A stretch of 30,336 nucleotides of DNA. Source: an uncultured Muribaculum sp. (lineage in GTDB: Bacteria; Bacteroidota; Bacteroidia; Bacteroidales; Muribaculaceae). The notes beneath the pieces are model-generated. The model ran no database searches, had not been told where the DNA came from, and worked only from the letters and a program-made list of their open reading frames with translations. Location: contig NZ_CAJTYX010000032.1 of NCBI RefSeq assembly GCF_910583865.1, positions 1 through 30,336 on the forward strand, given 5' to 3'. The position numbers and the translations under genes are program-made. Below, piece by piece: positions 6,799-15,827 of the stretch (the first letter of the stretch is position 1; each line of letters starts with the position of its first letter).

Positions 6799-9786
6799 AT
6801 GAACGAGGAAAGTCTCAGTCAATTATATCTGAAGGATACGGCGTTTCAGAATCTGATGCAACGGCGTATCTTCAATGTGTTGCTCGTTGCGTCGCCTTAC
6901 GATGCCTTCATGATGGAGGAGGACGGGAGAGTGGAGGAGCAACTTTATTTCGAGTACGTGGCCCTGAACCTTAGTTCGCCGCCGCGCGTCACCCGTGTCT
7001 CGCGTCCTTCCGAGGCTCTTGACCTGCTTGCCGTAAAGCATTTCGATCTCATCATAATGATGCCTGGCATAGACCTCAGTGAGACTTTCGAAGGTGCGAA
7101 GAGCATAAAGACCGTCAGTCCGGACATTCCGATCGTGGTACTCACCCCATTCAGCAAGGAAGTGTCGCGACGTCTCTCGAACGAGGATTTTGCAGGGGTG
7201 GACTATGTATTTTCATGGCTTGGCAATGTGGATCTGCTCCTTGCCATCATCAAGCTATTGGAGGACAAGATGAACTCCGACAACGACATCAACGAGGTGG
7301 GTGTGCAGATGATACTTCTCGTCGAGGATTCCGTGCGTTTCTACTCCTCGGTGCTCCCCACGTTGTATAAGTTCCTTCTCAAGCAGTCGCTTATCTTCTC
7401 TACGGAGGCCCTGAACGAGCATGAGCAGATGTTGCGCATGCGTGGACGCCCAAAGGTTATGCTTGCCCGCGATTACGAGGAAGCCGTCGAGCTTTATGAG
7501 CGTTACGGCAACCATATGCTCGGGGTGATCAGCGACGTGTCGTTCAAGCGCGAGGGCGAGAAGGATAATAGCGCCGGACTGAAGCTGGCGCGATACTTGC
7601 GCGAGCGCGACCCCTACCTACCCATCATAATTGAGTCGAGCGAGGAGGAGAACCGCTTGAAGGTAAAAGATTTCGGCGGACAGTTTATCGACAAGAACTC
7701 GAAGAAATTTCCCGTGGATCTTGGCAACGCCATCATGCGCGACTTCGGATTCGGCGATTTCATAATCCGGGATCCGGAGACCGGTAACGAAATCCTCCGC
7801 ATACATGACCTGAAGGATCTTCAGCATCACATATTCGACATACCCGCCAACTCGTTGTTCTACCATGCGAGCTACAACGATATATCCCGATGGCTCTATT
7901 CCCGTGCATTGTTCCCTATCGCTGAGGTCATAAAGGGGCATCGTTTCAAGAGCATAGAGGAAGCACCTGCCGTGCGGCAGCTCTTCTTCGACCTTATTGT
8001 AAAGTACAGGAAGATGAAAAACCGTGGCGTGGTGGCAATATTCCGCAAGGACCGTTTTGACCATTATTCCAATTTTGCCCGTATCGGGCAGGGGTCTCTC
8101 GGCGGCAAAGGGCGCGGTCTGGCATTCATCGACTCCATAATCAAGAAAAATCCCGTATGCGACAATTTCGACGGGGTGACTCTCACCATACCTCGCACGG
8201 TGGTCATATGCACCGACATATTCGATGAGTTCATGGAGAGCAACAACCTATACCCGATAGCGTTGTCCGACCGTCCCGACGAAGAGATTCTTCGTGCCTT
8301 CCTCCAGGGCAGGCTTCCGGAGCGTCTCATAGAGGACTTCTTCGCGCTATTCGAGGTGGTCGATAAGCCGCTGGCCATACGTTCGTCGTCGCTTCTGGAG
8401 GACAGCCACTACCAGCCTTTCGCCGGTATCTATTCGACCTATATGATTCCGCACGTTGAGGATCGCTATGAGATGCTTGCCATGCTGTCGGATGCCATAA
8501 AGAGCGTCTATGCCTCGGTGTTCTATGCCGACTCAAAGGCCTACATGGTGGCCACGCAGAATGTCATCGACCAGGAGAAGATGGCTGTTATCATACAGGA
8601 GGTGGTAGGCCGCAGGGTGGGGGACTATTACTTCCCCTCATTCTCCGGAGTAGGTCGTTCACTCAATTACTATCCTATCAACGACGAGGAGCCGGAGGAC
8701 GGCGTTGTGGAGACTGCAGTCGGGTTGGGGAAATATATTGTCGATGGCGGTCTGAGCCTGCGCTTCTCCCCGCGCCATCCCGACAAGGTGTTGCAGACAT
8801 CGGAGCTGACATTGGCCCTGCGAGATACCCAGACCCGTTTTTATGCTCTTGATATGCGCGAGCAGCTTATCTCCGACTTCAAGGTTGATGATGGGTTCAA
8901 TATCGCGCGTCTGCGCATACAGGATGTGACCCGCTCCGGAGCATTGCGTTACATGGTGTCCACCTACGATCCCTACGACCAGGTGATACGCGACTGTGAC
9001 GAAGGCGACGGACGTCGTGTGGTCACTTTTGCCAACATACTCCAGCACAAGGTATATCCTTTGGCCGAGATTACCGATTTCATGCTCTCGAAAGGTTCCG
9101 AGGAGATGGGTCGTCCGGTTGAGATTGAGTTTGCCGGAGTGGTGGATGTAAGCGATACTTCCAAAGGCACATTGTATTGGCTTCAGATACGTCCGATTGT
9201 CGAGCGCAAGGAGATTGTCGATGAAAGTATCCTGGGGTTGCCCGACAACGCCTTGATATTGCGCAGCGACGCTGCTCTCGGCCATGGCACCATCGACAAT
9301 GTGAGCACTATCGTCTATGTGAAGCCTCAGAATTTCAATTCGGCAAATAATTCGCTAATAGCTCGTGAAATTGAGAAAATAAATCGTAACTTTACGGAGC
9401 GTAACGAAGGCTACGTGCTCATCGGCCCCGGACGCTGGGGGTCGAGCGACACCGCCCTGGGTATCCCCGTAAAGTGGCCGCACATATCGTCGGCGCGTCT
9501 TATCGTGGAGTCGTCGCTCTCCAGCTATCGTATAGAGCCGAGCCAAGGCACCCACTTTTTCCAGAATCTCACGTCGTTCGGGGTAGGTTACTTCACGATC
9601 AACCCCTCCGGCAACGAAGGATTCTACGATGTGGATTATCTCGACTCCATGCCGGCGGAGTATGACAGCCAGTTTGTGCGCATCGTGCGCTTTGCCACCC
9701 CTCTTGTGATCGGAATAAACGGACGAAAGGGGCACGGGGTAGTGGTACGTCCCGAAGGCGGCGCGCATGCAGATGCAACCAACTAA
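6799..9786 (+). CDS. Double receiver-domain protein fused to a PEP synthase-like ATP-grasp module
   Basis: This 995-residue protein probably couples phosphorelay input to a nucleotide-binding module; its substrate is unknown. Order of parts: receiver 1 (about 24-155), receiver 2 (about 170-312), a linker (about 313-425), a PEP/pyruvate-binding ATP-grasp domain like that of PEP synthase and pyruvate phosphate dikinase (glycine loop GQGSLGGKGRGLAFI 430-444, LAIRSSSLLEDS 525-536, VGLGKYIVDGG 641-651, YWLQIRPI about 794-801), and a distinctive C-terminal part with IGPGRWGSSDTA (about 874-885). Receiver 2 keeps E176/D177, D246 in VISDVS, S280/S281 and K299. Receiver 1 has FDLIIMMPGID where an aspartate is expected, so it looks degenerate. 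No GGxTSHAA phosphohistidine motif and no PEP-binding barrel are present, so PEP synthesis is unlikely. It is followed 14 nt later by the coiled-coil gene. Confidence 0.85.
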   Translation: MNEESLSQLYLKDTAFQNLMQRRIFNVLLVASPYDAFMMEEDGRVEEQLYFEYVALNLSSPPRVTRVSRPSEALDLLAVKHFDLIIMMPGIDLSETFEGAKSIKTVSPDIPIVVLTPFSKEVSRRLSNEDFAGVDYVFSWLGNVDLLLAIIKLLEDKMNSDNDINEVGVQMILLVEDSVRFYSSVLPTLYKFLLKQSLIFSTEALNEHEQMLRMRGRPKVMLARDYEEAVELYERYGNHMLGVISDVSFKREGEKDNSAGLKLARYLRERDPYLPIIIESSEEENRLKVKDFGGQFIDKNSKKFPVDLGNAIMRDFGFGDFIIRDPETGNEILRIHDLKDLQHHIFDIPANSLFYHASYNDISRWLYSRALFPIAEVIKGHRFKSIEEAPAVRQLFFDLIVKYRKMKNRGVVAIFRKDRFDHYSNFARIGQGSLGGKGRGLAFIDSIIKKNPVCDNFDGVTLTIPRTVVICTDIFDEFMESNNLYPIALSDRPDEEILRAFLQGRLPERLIEDFFALFEVVDKPLAIRSSSLLEDSHYQPFAGIYSTYMIPHVEDRYEMLAMLSDAIKSVYASVFYADSKAYMVATQNVIDQEKMAVIIQEVVGRRVGDYYFPSFSGVGRSLNYYPINDEEPEDGVVETAVGLGKYIVDGGLSLRFSPRHPDKVLQTSELTLALRDTQTRFYALDMREQLISDFKVDDGFNIARLRIQDVTRSGALRYMVSTYDPYDQVIRDCDEGDGRRVVTFANILQHKVYPLAEITDFMLSKGSEEMGRPVEIEFAGVVDVSDTSKGTLYWLQIRPIVERKEIVDESILGLPDNALILRSDAALGHGTIDNVSTIVYVKPQNFNSANNSLIAREIEKINRNFTERNEGYVLIGPGRWGSSDTALGIPVKWPHISSARLIVESSLSSYRIEPSQGTHFFQNLTSFGVGYFTINPSGNEGFYDVDYLDSMPAEYDSQFVRIVRFATPLVIGINGRKGHGVVVRPEGGAHADATN

Positions 9787-9800
9787 CACAACACCATGCA

Positions 9801-11162
9801 ATGGCTATGAACTCATTTCTGCGCGCCTTGGGATTCAGGTCGCACGACGAAGATCTCGACGACCTGTCGGATTGTCCCTCCGCGCTCCCTATACAGCAGC
9901 CGTCAAGAACGGCATCTACGGAGCAGTCCTCTGGGTCAGACAACACAAACGATTGCAGTGAAGGGAGCTGCGACAAGGATGTCTCATCGGATGTGTGCAA
10001 TCAGCAAGTCGTGGAGAACGATTCAGAGGATTCCGCTACGGCTTTTCCGTTGACCATATTTGATTCCCTGCTTGAGGTGTTCAACGAGGCGCAGCCGGAA
10101 TTCATCCGTAAATGTCTCGATGTCGATGCGCAGCGCCGCTATCTCTATGATTGCGTTGATGCCTCGTTTCGCGACTATATAGGGCGCATCAGGGAGGATG
10201 CACTGCGTAGGGCCTATAGTGACCGCGACGCCGAACATCGTCGGATGACTCTGGAAATCGACAATCTCCGGGCTCAAATTAAGGAAAAAGGAAAGACTTC
10301 CGACGACCTTAAGGCGCTTAAGGCAAGCGCTGACAGGCAGAAACGCACGTTCAATGAGCGCATACGTGACCTTGAGCAGCAGCTTGCTGCCGCAATGGCC
10401 GACAAGGAACAGTATGACCTTGAAGTGAAAAGCTTGATGAACAAAATCAAGGTGCAGCAACTGCAGCAATCCGACGTGCAGGAACTCGAGGAACTGCGTA
10501 CACGTCTTGCCGAGGCCAACAAGCAGATTACCGCCATGAATGCGGCCAATGCAATGCGTGAGAGTACCGACGAGGCTTACCGCCGTGAGAGCGAGAAGTT
10601 GCGTGCCCGTATAGATGAATTGACGGCGCAGCTTGACAGCGTGAAGAAAGAGGCTGCCGATACCGTCTGCGACGGTGATGAGCGTATGGGCGAGATCACA
10701 CGCCTGACCAACCGTCTTGCTGAAGCTGAGGCCACGATGAAAGCCGCTGAAGAACGTCTTGTGGCCGCTGAGAAACATTCACGCGAACTACAGTCGCGTC
10801 TTGATGAGGCCGAGAGTCGTCTGGCAGAGGTATCCGATGTGTCCGTTGTCTCTGACGCGCCGTTTCCTGCGGTCGAGACCGGTGCTCCATCATCCGTCCA
10901 GGAAAATAATCCTCAGGAGGCTGATGTCGCAAAAGCAGTCGTGGCTGACGTCCCAAAAAAACGGCGTGGCCGTCCCAAAAGGAGTGTGCCGCGCATATCG
11001 GCAATAGATGAGTCGATGGATTCCACCCAATGGCTCGTGGCAACTCCTCCCGAAGGCGCAAATCTGAAAGTGACATCACCTTCTGATTCTGATTTCGGTT
11101 ATCAGGAGCCTCCACGGAAGCCTCAGCCCCCAGAAAACGATGCCCAGATGCTTCTCTTCTGA
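9801..11162 (+). CDS. Coiled-coil protein with C-terminal AT-hook-like motif, function unknown
   Basis: I do not recognise a named family. The 453-residue product has an acidic, serine-rich, probably disordered N-terminal segment (about 15-80), a short folded-looking part (82-140), a long heptad-rich coiled coil (about 140-345, rich in E, K, R, A and L), then a low-complexity tail containing KKRRGRPKR (386-394). That motif resembles an AT hook (core RGRP), suggesting possible DNA contact. The tail ends in a proline-rich ENDAQMLLF. No signal peptide or membrane segment is visible, so it should be cytoplasmic. The start at 9801 (MAMNS) could equally be the second ATG at 9807. The 14-nt gap to the preceding gene suggests one transcript and a shared pathway, which is inference. 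Confidence 0.8.
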   Translation: MAMNSFLRALGFRSHDEDLDDLSDCPSALPIQQPSRTASTEQSSGSDNTNDCSEGSCDKDVSSDVCNQQVVENDSEDSATAFPLTIFDSLLEVFNEAQPEFIRKCLDVDAQRRYLYDCVDASFRDYIGRIREDALRRAYSDRDAEHRRMTLEIDNLRAQIKEKGKTSDDLKALKASADRQKRTFNERIRDLEQQLAAAMADKEQYDLEVKSLMNKIKVQQLQQSDVQELEELRTRLAEANKQITAMNAANAMRESTDEAYRRESEKLRARIDELTAQLDSVKKEAADTVCDGDERMGEITRLTNRLAEAEATMKAAEERLVAAEKHSRELQSRLDEAESRLAEVSDVSVVSDAPFPAVETGAPSSVQENNPQEADVAKAVVADVPKKRRGRPKRSVPRISAIDESMDSTQWLVATPPEGANLKVTSPSDSDFGYQEPPRKPQPPENDAQMLLF

Positions 11163-11221
11163 TAATAAGATTTAAATTACGGGTTAACCGCCCTCTGTTC
11201 GATACGACAAAGATTACCATA

Positions 11222-13423
11222 ATGACAACAAGGATATTATTACCGGTCACTTTGCTCTGCTCCTCATTCATGCCGTGTGCCACGGAGGCCGATGCCGCCG
11301 TTAAAAGCGCCGACATCGCTCCATATGTCTACCCTTTGAACGCTCCCGAAGCTCCTGCCGCCATGGCATTCGGCATCGACGGTAAAACCTATACGGCCCT
11401 TGCCGACGATGGGCGACGCCTCGTTCGCTATGACATACGTACCGGCAAGGAGATTGCCACCGTAATAGACGTCAAGAGCACCCGCGATAATACCATTTCA
11501 CGCATCGCAGGCTACACTTTCAGCCCCGATGAGAGGTATGTGCTCGTTTATGCCGAGAAGGAGCCTGTCTATCGCCGTTCGTTTACGGCACAATATTTCA
11601 TCTATGAAGTGCTACACAATGTGCTGTCCCCGCTGTCGGAAAAACATCCCCGTCAGCGTGCACCGCAATGGTCGCCCGACGGCCGTATGGTGGCTTTCGT
11701 TGCCGACGGAAATATTTATATCTCAAAGCTTGACTATCTGACGGAAGTGGCCGTAACCACCGACGGTTCACGTAACAACATCATTAACGGTGTTCCCGAC
11801 TGGAGCTACGAAGAGGAGTTTGACACGACATGCTCCATGGCATGGGCGCCTGACAATTCCACGCTGTGCTATCTGAAGTACGACGAGACTGCCGTGCCGC
11901 TCTACACGTTCCCGCTCTATCAGGGCACATGCGACCCGCGAGACGAATATGCACTTTACCCCGGCAGCTACTCATATAAATATCCAGTGGCGGGGGAGAA
12001 GAACGTGTCGGTTTCGTTACATAGCTACGATGTCGATCTGCGCAAGACAAAGACCGTCGATTTCGCCGATCGTCGCATTGAATACATCCCGCGCATCGAG
12101 TATGCTCCCGAAGGCGACCGTCTGATGGTGGCCACTCTCAACCGTGCACAGAACCGCATGGAGATATACTCTGTGAATCCGAAATCTACCGTGTCGAAGT
12201 CTGTATATGTCGACGAGTCGCGCACCGGATGGATCGATCCTATCGCATATGAAGGTATGAAACTCCTTTCCGACGGATTCGTGGTGATGTCGGAGCGCAC
12301 GGGTTTCAACCATCTATATAAATATTCCTATGCCGGCGCGCAGCAACGTCAGATTACATCCGGCGACTATGATGTTACCGCCTATTACGGTTACGATCCA
12401 AAATCCGGCATACACTACTATCAGGCTGCATCGACCTCTCCATTGAGCCGCGTGGTGAGCCGAATCGACGCAAAGGGGCGTGTGACTAATATTTCTCCCG
12501 AGAACGGCACGGCATCGGCTCTGTTCACACCTTTGATGGATTTATGCGTGCTCAACTACAGCAATGTCACGGCTGCTCCGGTCTACACCATTGCCAATCC
12601 CTCGAACGGAAAGACGGTGCGTACACTCGTCGACAACAAGGCATACATGTCACGCTATCCGGCTTTACCCCGTAAGGAATTCTTTACAATGAATTCCGAC
12701 GGAAATACTCTCAACGGCTATATCCTCAAGCCTGCCGATTTCAACTCTTCACGCCGCTATCCGGTAATCATGTATCAATACAGTGGTCCCGGCTCGCAGG
12801 AGGTGCTCGACCGGTGGCGTATGGACTGGGACTATTTCTTCACTACCCGGGGCTATGTCATCATATGTGTGGACGGTCGTGGCACCGGCGGTCGTGGCAC
12901 CGCGTTCAAGCATTCGGTATATCGCTGTCTCGGTCAGTATGAGACTGTCGACCAGATCAATGCCGCCCGCTATGCTGCATCGCTCCCATTTGTCGATTCT
13001 GACCGTATAGGCATATTCGGGTGGAGCTATGGAGGTTATGAGGCTCTTATGGCAGCTTCAGCAAAGGACGCGCCATATAAGGCTGTGGTGGCTGTGGCTC
13101 CGGTGACCTCATGGCGCTATTACGACACCATCTATGCCGAGCGCTACATGCTTACACCGGCTGAAAATCCTGAGGGCTACGACCTCGGAGCGCCTATAAA
13201 CCGCACCGCATCGCTTTGCGGCGACCTGCTCATGATGCACGGTACAGCCGACGATAATGTACACTTGATGAACACTTTGCAGTATGTCTCCGTGCTTGAG
13301 TCGCAGGGATCCGTTTGCGACATGCTCCTTTTCCCCAATATGAACCATTCGATTTACGGATGCGGTGCAAGGGCGGTTGTGTATTTGAAGATGCTTCAAC
13401 ATTTTGACCGCTCTATGCGTTAG
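11222..13423 (+). CDS. Dipeptidyl peptidase IV family (S9B) serine peptidase, exported
   Basis: This enzyme removes N-terminal dipeptides, in DPP IV typically X-Pro or X-Ala, from peptides in the periplasm. The 733-residue product starts with a signal peptide (about 1-25, MTTRILLPVTLLCSSF then ATEADA). An N-terminal beta-propeller contains the glutamate motif WSYEEEF (E197-E199), which in DPP IV holds the substrate amino terminus. The C-terminal alpha/beta hydrolase carries the catalytic triad S602 (GWSYGG), D677 (HGTADDNVH) and H709 (NMNHSIYG). Length and order match bacterial DPP IV such as that of Porphyromonas. It starts 59 nt after the coiled-coil gene with no clear promoter between them, so readthrough is plausible. 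Confidence 0.92.
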   Translation: MTTRILLPVTLLCSSFMPCATEADAAVKSADIAPYVYPLNAPEAPAAMAFGIDGKTYTALADDGRRLVRYDIRTGKEIATVIDVKSTRDNTISRIAGYTFSPDERYVLVYAEKEPVYRRSFTAQYFIYEVLHNVLSPLSEKHPRQRAPQWSPDGRMVAFVADGNIYISKLDYLTEVAVTTDGSRNNIINGVPDWSYEEEFDTTCSMAWAPDNSTLCYLKYDETAVPLYTFPLYQGTCDPRDEYALYPGSYSYKYPVAGEKNVSVSLHSYDVDLRKTKTVDFADRRIEYIPRIEYAPEGDRLMVATLNRAQNRMEIYSVNPKSTVSKSVYVDESRTGWIDPIAYEGMKLLSDGFVVMSERTGFNHLYKYSYAGAQQRQITSGDYDVTAYYGYDPKSGIHYYQAASTSPLSRVVSRIDAKGRVTNISPENGTASALFTPLMDLCVLNYSNVTAAPVYTIANPSNGKTVRTLVDNKAYMSRYPALPRKEFFTMNSDGNTLNGYILKPADFNSSRRYPVIMYQYSGPGSQEVLDRWRMDWDYFFTTRGYVIICVDGRGTGGRGTAFKHSVYRCLGQYETVDQINAARYAASLPFVDSDRIGIFGWSYGGYEALMAASAKDAPYKAVVAVAPVTSWRYYDTIYAERYMLTPAENPEGYDLGAPINRTASLCGDLLMMHGTADDNVHLMNTLQYVSVLESQGSVCDMLLFPNMNHSIYGCGARAVVYLKMLQHFDRSMR

Positions 13424-13472
13424 GAGAATTATGAGAAAGAATCATCTATCATTGTAAACGTAACCGGAAGCA

Positions 13473-14792
13473 ATGGAAGAAAGACGATATCGGGCAAATT
13501 CATATGCAATCCACGGCTTGTGGCTTAATTGGGCATTGTCGGTCGGCGCGCTTACGGCCACGCTGTTCTGCGCACTGTTCATGTCGAAGCTCTGGCTTCC
13601 TGCCGTCGCTCTCGGGCTGCAGTTCCTGTTGTTGGGACGTATGAAGGCGATGCGGGAGAATGAGAGTTCATCCTGTCTGTTGATTCCCTACGTCGCCTCG
13701 CGGATACTGTTCATCTCCGCGGTGATTATGGTGGCTATCAACTTTTACTGTCTCCACATAGTAGATCCGTCGCTTTTGGAGTCGGGAGTGGTGAACCCGC
13801 GTATACCGTATGTCACGGTATTGATTATGGCCCCGGTGACTCTCGCAGTGACACTCGTGGCATATTTCCGCAACAACTCGTTGTCGGTGTGCTTCGAATG
13901 TCATGCCCGTTTCGGTCGTTCGAACGAGCGCGGGTTTCTCGGGACGGTGTTTACCCGTGAAGGACGCTTTCAGTTGCGCATGCTCATGATAGCGTCGCTT
14001 ATCGTCACTGTATATTCATGGGGCTATTATTTCTGGCATTATTCCAATGTCAACTATAATTCCGCCGATGTATTCTTTTATATATGGATTCCGGTCATCC
14101 TCTATTTGCTGTCGCTCGTGAATCTTGCCATACGCTATGTTTCGATTGACGCTTTCTACCGCAAGAACATCGCCGGAGAGGCCAATGACCATGTGTCGTC
14201 CACATTGATTCGGTATATAATATTGTGTGATGACAGTATGTTTTTGCGTGCCACAGGCGAGGAACTTGACGAGAAAGCCGATACACCTCTCCAAAGCTAT
14301 ATCCCTTATCGCGAGCGCGTCACCGAGTATGATGCTGCCACTACACTTGGCAGGCTGGTAGGAAATTCATTCCATCCCGGTCTGCGCTTCCTGTATGAGA
14401 ATGCCAATTTTCATATAGACTGCAACATATTCCACTATATATGTGTGCTCGATTCTCCTTCAGAGCTTCATGGCAGCGGTCTGGAGGGGGAATGGTTCAC
14501 TCAAAGTGAGCTGTTCCGCATGATGGAGAACAGAGAGGTGGCTCCGATGCTAATGAGCGAGATTGAGCGCATATACACTGTAATGATGGCTTTCAAGACA
14601 TACGACATCACCGGTCGACGCCTTTATGAGATAAAGCATTACAAGCCATCGTTTCATCTGCGTGATGTGGCCGAACTGATTGTCGACTACAACAATCCGC
14701 AATGGCTTTTCGTGGACAAGGACAACGAGGACCGTCCGTTTTTCTATTTCAAGCGTTTTTGGCGCAGATATGTGCGAGGTATCTCCAACTGA
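13473..14792 (+). CDS. Six-helix membrane protein with cytoplasmic C-terminal domain, unknown function
   Basis: I do not recognise this 439-residue protein. About six hydrophobic segments are visible (roughly 18-38, 40-57, 72-93, 112-131, 167-189, 200-222), followed by about 215 mostly soluble residues. Between helices 4 and 5 lies CFECHARFG (C140, C143, H144), a CxxC knuckle that could bind metal or be redox active. The tail is rich in aromatic residues and ends with a basic segment (FKRFWRRYVRGISN). There is no signal peptide. Its last 23 nt overlap the start of miaA, which suggests translational coupling, though a functional link to tRNA modification is not evident. A general membrane regulator or transport-associated protein is possible but unsupported. 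Confidence 0.8.
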   Translation: MEERRYRANSYAIHGLWLNWALSVGALTATLFCALFMSKLWLPAVALGLQFLLLGRMKAMRENESSSCLLIPYVASRILFISAVIMVAINFYCLHIVDPSLLESGVVNPRIPYVTVLIMAPVTLAVTLVAYFRNNSLSVCFECHARFGRSNERGFLGTVFTREGRFQLRMLMIASLIVTVYSWGYYFWHYSNVNYNSADVFFYIWIPVILYLLSLVNLAIRYVSIDAFYRKNIAGEANDHVSSTLIRYIILCDDSMFLRATGEELDEKADTPLQSYIPYRERVTEYDAATTLGRLVGNSFHPGLRFLYENANFHIDCNIFHYICVLDSPSELHGSGLEGEWFTQSELFRMMENREVAPMLMSEIERIYTVMMAFKTYDITGRRLYEIKHYKPSFHLRDVAELIVDYNNPQWLFVDKDNEDRPFFYFKRFWRRYVRGISN

Positions 14793-15696
14793 TTGCAGCC
14801 TGCTTGTGGTCACAGGTCCTACGGCTTCGGGAAAGACCCGCAAGGCCGTGGCCGTTGCCCGTGCGTTCGGCGGTGAGATAATCAGCGCTGATTCCCGCCA
14901 GCTTTACCGTGGCATGGATCTCGGGACAGGAAAGGATCTGGATGAATACGGCGACGTGCCATATCATCTCATTGACATATGTCCGGCGGGATACCGCTAT
15001 AATCTATATGAATATGTGCGCGACTTCCGCAAGGTGTATGCCGATATACGTTCTCGTGGCAGGATGCCTATAATGTGCGGTGGGACGGGGCTCTATGTCG
15101 AGACAGTACTCAAGGGAATCGACCTCCCGGAGGTCCCGGAAAATCCCTCCCTACGCGAGGCTCTCTCCGGCAAATCGCTTGAAGAATTGACTGAAATCCT
15201 GGCCGGCATGAAACGCCTGCACAACGTGACCGATGTCGACACGGCCAAGCGGGCCATACGTGCTATCGAGATCCAGACTTACTATATCGACCATCCTGAA
15301 GAAGTTGCGCTCACACGTACGCGTCCGATCAGTGATGCGGTGGTGGTGGGAGTGGACATTCCGCGCGATGACCGCCGGAGGCGCATTTCCGAGCGGCTGG
15401 CGGCGAGACTGGACGGTGGCATGGTCGATGAGGTGCGCCGTCTGATCGGTGAGGAGGGTATCGATCCGGACAACCTGATATATTATGGACTCGAATATAA
15501 ATTCCTGACGCTTTATGTCATGGGGAAGATGACCTACGATGAGATGTTCAACGGACTGGAGACGGCCATCCATCAGTTTGCCAAACGACAGATGACCTGG
15601 TTTCGCGGGATGGAGAAGAGGGGTATTCCGATACATTGGCTTCCATATGACATGGATGATGAACGTTTTGTCGATTCGGTGCGACGGCTATTGTGA
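14770..15696 (+). CDS. miaA: tRNA dimethylallyltransferase (MiaA)
   Basis: MiaA transfers a dimethylallyl group to N6 of A37 in tRNAs that read UNN codons. The 308-residue product shows the P-loop GPTASGKT (16-23), DSRQLYRGMDLGTGK (41-55, the DSxxxY substrate motif), CGGTGLYVETVLKG (103-116) and the C-terminal FAKRQMTWFRG. It has DSRQ and GTGK where proteobacterial MiaA has DSA and GTAK, and VDTAKRAIRAIEI in place of the usual HPND-type segment. This points to the divergent MiaA paralogue found in Bacteroidetes, inferred from memory of the family. The reading frame is open from 14680, but ATG 14770 places the P-loop at the normal distance from the N terminus. It overlaps the membrane protein gene by 23 nt. 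Confidence 0.9.
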   Translation: MCEVSPTDCSLLVVTGPTASGKTRKAVAVARAFGGEIISADSRQLYRGMDLGTGKDLDEYGDVPYHLIDICPAGYRYNLYEYVRDFRKVYADIRSRGRMPIMCGGTGLYVETVLKGIDLPEVPENPSLREALSGKSLEELTEILAGMKRLHNVTDVDTAKRAIRAIEIQTYYIDHPEEVALTRTRPISDAVVVGVDIPRDDRRRRISERLAARLDGGMVDEVRRLIGEEGIDPDNLIYYGLEYKFLTLYVMGKMTYDEMFNGLETAIHQFAKRQMTWFRGMEKRGIPIHWLPYDMDDERFVDSVRRLL

Positions 15697-15737
15697 GAAA
15701 TATTGATGGATTAATTCTCTGTTTGCTGAGGATTGTT

Positions 15738-15745
15738 TAATTTTG
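15738..15745 (+). promoter_or_regulatory. Candidate -7 element for the M16 protease gene
   Basis: TAATTTTG matches TAnnTTTG exactly, about 83 nt before the ATG at 15828. A TTTG at 15722-15725 is too close (12 nt) to be an ideal -33 box, so the call is moderate. If it is used, the inverted repeat at 15764-15793 would sit in the 5' untranslated region. Confidence 0.4.
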
Positions 15746-15763
15746 CATATATTTAACATTTAA

Positions 15764-15793
15764 TTAAGAGGTTGTTTTTAAACAACCTCTTAA
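15764..15793. repeat. 14-bp perfect inverted repeat between miaA and the M16 gene
   Basis: Arms TTAAGAGGTTGTTT (15764-15777) and AAACAACCTCTTAA (15780-15793) are perfect complements separated by TT, so the top pairs would open to form a loop. It may terminate miaA, or act in the leader of the downstream gene. It shares the GGTTGTT/AACAACC core with 6579-6595. Confidence 0.65.
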
Positions 15794-15827
15794 GACAATC
15801 TTCAATAATAAACACATATCACACGTA

